Part shown: piece after piece, positions 61,366 through 64,000 of the stretch
How the letters are laid out: every line of letters starts with the position of its first letter
Position numbering within the stretch: position 1 is the stretch's first letter
Source of the DNA: VXNF01 sp965116465
Lineage (GTDB): Bacteria > Actinomycetota > Acidimicrobiia > Acidimicrobiales > CATQHL01
DNA length: 64,000 bases
NCBI GenBank assembly: GCA_965116465.1
Contig: OZ220687.1
Span: 1,426,001 to 1,490,000 of the forward strand
Direction: 5' to 3'
Notes under the pieces: generated by a model
Told to the model about the DNA's origin: nothing
Databases searched by the model: none
What the model saw: the letters and a program-made list of their open reading frames with translations, nothing else
Program-made: the position numbers and the translations under genes

Positions 61366-62535
61366 ATGATCATTCGAAAGACCGCTCTCTTGGCGGCGGC
61401 CGTGGCTGTGGCGCTGCTGGCCGCTGCCTGCGGGGGGGACGACGGGGAGACGACCGCCCCGGCGCCGCCGCCCGCCACCGAGGCACCGCCGCCCGCCACC
61501 GAGGCACCGCCGCCCGCCACCGAGGCACCGGCACCACCGGCCGCCGTCCCCGCGCCAACCGAGGACACCGTCGCACTGTCCCAGGCCGGTGGCCGCCTGG
61601 CCGAGGTGCAGGCGCGGGGCAACGTGCGCTGCGGCGTGCGTGACGCCTTGCCGGGGTTCAACTTCCTGACCCCCGACGGTGAGCACGAGGGCTTCGACTC
61701 GGACTTCTGCCGGGTCATCGCCGCGGCCGTGCTGGGCGACGCCGGCGCGGTGGACTTCGTGGACCTGGCCACTGCGGACCGCTTCACGGCGCTGCAGTCC
61801 GGCGAGATCGACGTGCTGGTGCGCAACACCACCTTCACCGCCAGCCGTGACGGCAAGGAGGCCGCCAACTTCGTGTACACGACGCTGTACGACGGCCAGG
61901 GCGTCGTCGTCCCGGCGTCGACGGGGATCACCGACCTGGAGGGCCTGGCGGACGCCAACATCTGCGTGGCGCAGGGCACAACCACCGAGTTGAACCTGAC
62001 CGACGTGATGCGCTCGCGGGGCATCCCGTTCAACCCGGTCACCTTCGGCGAGTCCTCCGAGGCCCGCGTGGGCTACACCGCCGGACAGTGCGAGGCGTTC
62101 ACCTCGGACAAGTCGTCCCTGGCGGTGTTCAAGTTCGAGATCGAGGAGGGCGGCGGCGACGAGCAGTTCATCCTGCCCGAGACGATCTCCAAGGAGCCGC
62201 TCGGTCCCGCCGTCCTCGACGGCGACACCGAGTGGGCACAGGTCGTGCAGTGGGCCGTGATGGCGACCATCCAGGCCTGGGAGTTCGGCCTCGACTCCGG
62301 CAACATCGCCTCGGCCACCGGCGACAACCCCGCCCTGGCCAGGTTCCTGGGCGAGGAGGGCTTCGATCCGGGCCTCGGCCTTCCCAGCGACTTCGCCGTG
62401 CAGGTCGTCAGCCAGGTCGGCAACTACGAGGAGATCTACGAGCGCCACCTCGAGCCACTGGGCCTGCCGCTGCACGGCTCGGTCAACGACCTGTGGACCC
62501 ACGGCGGTCTGATGTACGTGCCGCCCTACCGGTAA
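61366..62535 (+). CDS. aapJ: General L-amino acid ABC importer substrate-binding lipoprotein
   Basis: 389 residues. Signal with lipobox LLAAACGGD, a linker of three PPPATEA units, then the AapJ-type domain: LAEVQARGNVRCGVRDALPG, GFDSDFCRVIAAAVLG, CVAQGTTTELNLTD, EPLGPAVLDGDTEW. Binds amino acids outside the membrane. Two permease genes follow. ATG with GGGAGGAAGAC. Confidence 0.93.
   Translation: MIIRKTALLAAAVAVALLAAACGGDDGETTAPAPPPATEAPPPATEAPPPATEAPAPPAAVPAPTEDTVALSQAGGRLAEVQARGNVRCGVRDALPGFNFLTPDGEHEGFDSDFCRVIAAAVLGDAGAVDFVDLATADRFTALQSGEIDVLVRNTTFTASRDGKEAANFVYTTLYDGQGVVVPASTGITDLEGLADANICVAQGTTTELNLTDVMRSRGIPFNPVTFGESSEARVGYTAGQCEAFTSDKSSLAVFKFEIEEGGGDEQFILPETISKEPLGPAVLDGDTEWAQVVQWAVMATIQAWEFGLDSGNIASATGDNPALARFLGEEGFDPGLGLPSDFAVQVVSQVGNYEEIYERHLEPLGLPLHGSVNDLWTHGGLMYVPPYR
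61462..61524 (+). repeat. Three 21-bp tandem repeats in the aapJ linker
   Basis: GC(G/A)CCGCCGCCCGCCACCG+AG repeated three times; units 2 and 3 are identical. Encodes APPPATE in the flexible linker after the lipid anchor. Confidence 0.9.
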
Positions 62536-62572
62536 GAACCACACCCGGGCCATCCGACGGCCCACCGAACTG

Positions 62573-62618
62573 AACGCCCGCCCGTGCGGTTCTCTCCGAG
62601 AGAGCCCGGGCGGGCGTT
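62573..62618 (+). terminator. Hairpin between aapJ and aapQ
   Basis: AACGCCCGCCCG and CGGGCGGGCGTT are perfect 12-bp arms; the loop holds a smaller TCTCT/AGAGA stem. No T tract follows. Its place after the binding-protein gene suggests partial termination or 3' end protection that keeps binding protein above permease levels. Confidence 0.65.
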
Positions 62619-62651
62619 CCGCGTTTCCGGCTGTACTAGCTTGCGAATCCG

Positions 62652-63887
62652 ATGTCGTTGAGCAGCCGGAACGCTCCGCCGCCGGTCGCGGGCGCAGCGC
62701 ATGCACCGGCAGCAGGCTGGTGGCGGCGCACCGGGTTCCTGTCCGCGATCGGCCAGGCGGCGCTGGTGGCGGGGGTGTGCCTGGCGGGCTGGTGGCTGTA
62801 CGGCAACCTCGTCGACAACCTGACACGCACCCGCATCCCCACCGACTTCGACTTCCTGACCCAGCCCACCGGGTTCGCCATACCGGAGAACTTCGGCTTC
62901 GACCCGGACCTGCCGATCTGGCGGATGGTGCTCATCGGGGTGCAGAACACGTTCCTGGCCGGGCTGGTCGGGGTGCTGCTGGCCTCGATCGTGGGGCTGA
63001 TCGTCGGCATCGCCCGGCTCTCCAGCAACTGGCTCGTCGCCCGGCTGGCACAGATCTTCGTGGAGGGGTTCCGCAACACGCCGCCGCTGGTGGTGATCGT
63101 CTTCTTCAGCTTCGCGGTGTTCAGCTTCGGCCCGCTGCCGGTCTTCCCCGAGGCCCTGGATCTGAAACTGCCGGGCAGCGACAGCAACTGGCTGGTGCTG
63201 TCCAAGAGCCGCATCGGCATCCCGAGCCTGTCGGCCGAACGGCACGTGGGGCTGTTCTGGCTGCTGGTGGGCTGCGGCGTCGTGGCGGCCGCCGGGGTGT
63301 GGATCTGGCGCAGCCGGCACCACGTCCGCACGGGGGAACCCCACCACAGGGTCGCCTGGTCGCTGGGGCTGCTGGTGGTCGTGGCGCTCGTGGCCTTCGT
63401 GGCGCTCGGCGGGCCCTACGACTGGTCGTGGCCGGCCCGCTCGGAGAACGGGCGCAGGCTCATCTCCGGGTTCGGCACCAGCGCCGCCTACCTGTCGCTG
63501 ACCCTGGCGCTGGCGCTGTACACCGCCAGCCACATCGCCGAGGTGGTGCGGGCCTCCATCCTGGCGGTGCCCAAGGGCCAGAGCGAGGCCGCCGGGGCGC
63601 TGGCGCTGTCGCCCTTCCAGCGCTACCGCCACGTGATCCTGCCCCAGGGACTGCGCATCGCCGTGCCGCCGACCATCAACCAGTACCTCAACCTCGTCAA
63701 GAACACCTCGCTCGGCACCGTGGTGGGCTACGCGGACGTCACCAACCTCACGCGCACGTCCATCGGCAACGCCAACCCGGCGCCCCAGTCCATCGCCGTG
63801 CTCATGGGCGTCTACCTGGTGTTCTCGCTCGTGATCTCGCTGCTGCTGAACATCTACAACCGCACCGTGCAGCTACAGGAACGATGA
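62652..63887 (+). CDS. aapQ: General L-amino acid ABC importer permease
   Basis: 411 residues, long His/Glu/Gln/Arg-opine permease of the AapQ type. N-terminal helix VAGVCLAGWWLYGNLVDN, first half of the transport domain with NTFLAGLVGVLLASIVGLI and FRNTPPLVVIVFF, a large insert, and the EAA loop GQSEAAGALALSPFQRYRHV with PPTINQYLNLVKNTSLG. Stop overlaps the next permease start. Confidence 0.93.
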   Translation: MSLSSRNAPPPVAGAAHAPAAGWWRRTGFLSAIGQAALVAGVCLAGWWLYGNLVDNLTRTRIPTDFDFLTQPTGFAIPENFGFDPDLPIWRMVLIGVQNTFLAGLVGVLLASIVGLIVGIARLSSNWLVARLAQIFVEGFRNTPPLVVIVFFSFAVFSFGPLPVFPEALDLKLPGSDSNWLVLSKSRIGIPSLSAERHVGLFWLLVGCGVVAAAGVWIWRSRHHVRTGEPHHRVAWSLGLLVVVALVAFVALGGPYDWSWPARSENGRRLISGFGTSAAYLSLTLALALYTASHIAEVVRASILAVPKGQSEAAGALALSPFQRYRHVILPQGLRIAVPPTINQYLNLVKNTSLGTVVGYADVTNLTRTSIGNANPAPQSIAVLMGVYLVFSLVISLLLNIYNRTVQLQER

Positions 63888-64000
63888 CCGCCGCCGTCCC
63901 GCCCTCCGAGAACCACCCGGTCCCCGCCGAGCGGGGCGCCCCGCCGCGGCCCACGGCGCGCGCCTGGGCGCGGGAGAACCTCTTCAACAACCGGCACAAC
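63884..64000 (+). CDS. aapM: Second amino acid importer permease, start only
   Basis: 39 codons to the window end, ATG overlapping the aapQ stop. A Pro/Ala/Arg cytoplasmic leader leads to AWARENLFNN, the segment that opens AapM-type permeases. Identification rests mainly on operon context. Confidence 0.7.
   Translation, partial: MTAAVPPSENHPVPAERGAPPRPTARAWARENLFNNRHN

Overview
The window is about 70% G+C. It reads as a chromosomal segment of an uncultured-type actinobacterium, most likely class Acidimicrobiia. Supporting this are a WhiB regulator, the actinobacterial trio phosphomutase/DUF3090/SCO1664-like, a class E sortase, a septum-formation-like lipoprotein, many GTG/TTG starts, and a System I (Ccm) cytochrome c maturation cluster. 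The class assignment is inference; no 16S rRNA gene lies in the window.

Layout. 1-8.5 kb (minus): rho-rpmE-prfA-prmC, preceded by hom-thrC-(phosphoglycerate-mutase-like probable homoserine kinase), which together would give aspartate semialdehyde to threonine. 8.6-9.5 kb (plus): an unrecognised two-gene module. 9.6-12.7 kb (minus): lysA and argS, then tRNA-Arg(CCG). 13-16.3 kb: an SDR oxidoreductase, an FrhB-like flavoprotein, a small lipoprotein and a family 5 uracil-DNA glycosylase. 16.4-17.9 kb: a compact restriction-modification pair. 17.9-23 kb: phosphomutase/DUF3090/SCO1664-like trio, SulP transporter, Amt transporter. 23-29.2 kb: etfBA, lipid kinase, glycerophosphodiesterase, whiB, mrp, sixA. 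29.3-35.2 kb: three paralogous cysteine-repeat lipoproteins with a hipBA module between the second and third. 35.2-42.7 kb (minus): a nine-gene ccm operon that includes a 48-residue ccmD. 42.8-45 kb: class E sortase and a septum-formation-like lipoprotein. 45.2-50.2 kb (minus): an ABC importer of the sulfonate/sulfate-ester type with a formylglycine-type sulfatase. 50.4-56.6 kb: DinB-like protein, DacB-type peptidase, GH63-like hydrolase, cell-wall amidase, glycosyltransferase. 56.7-60.2 kb: a coupled ATPase-permease-ATPase-permease ABC operon. 60.3-64 kb: class II aldolase-family protein and the start of an aap-type amino acid importer, cut by the window end.

Two things stand out beyond ordinary gene content. 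First, three families of short dispersed repeats (called A, B and C here) sit between genes, and some copies lie in frame inside conserved genes: C in prmC and hom, A in ccmH. This is analogous to palindromic elements that tolerate translation. Second, the trio of secreted lipoproteins is built from a roughly 60-residue module with two cysteines per unit. I cannot place it in a named family; it is the best candidate for an undescribed system here. All coordinates and starts were read by eye, and no similarity search was run.
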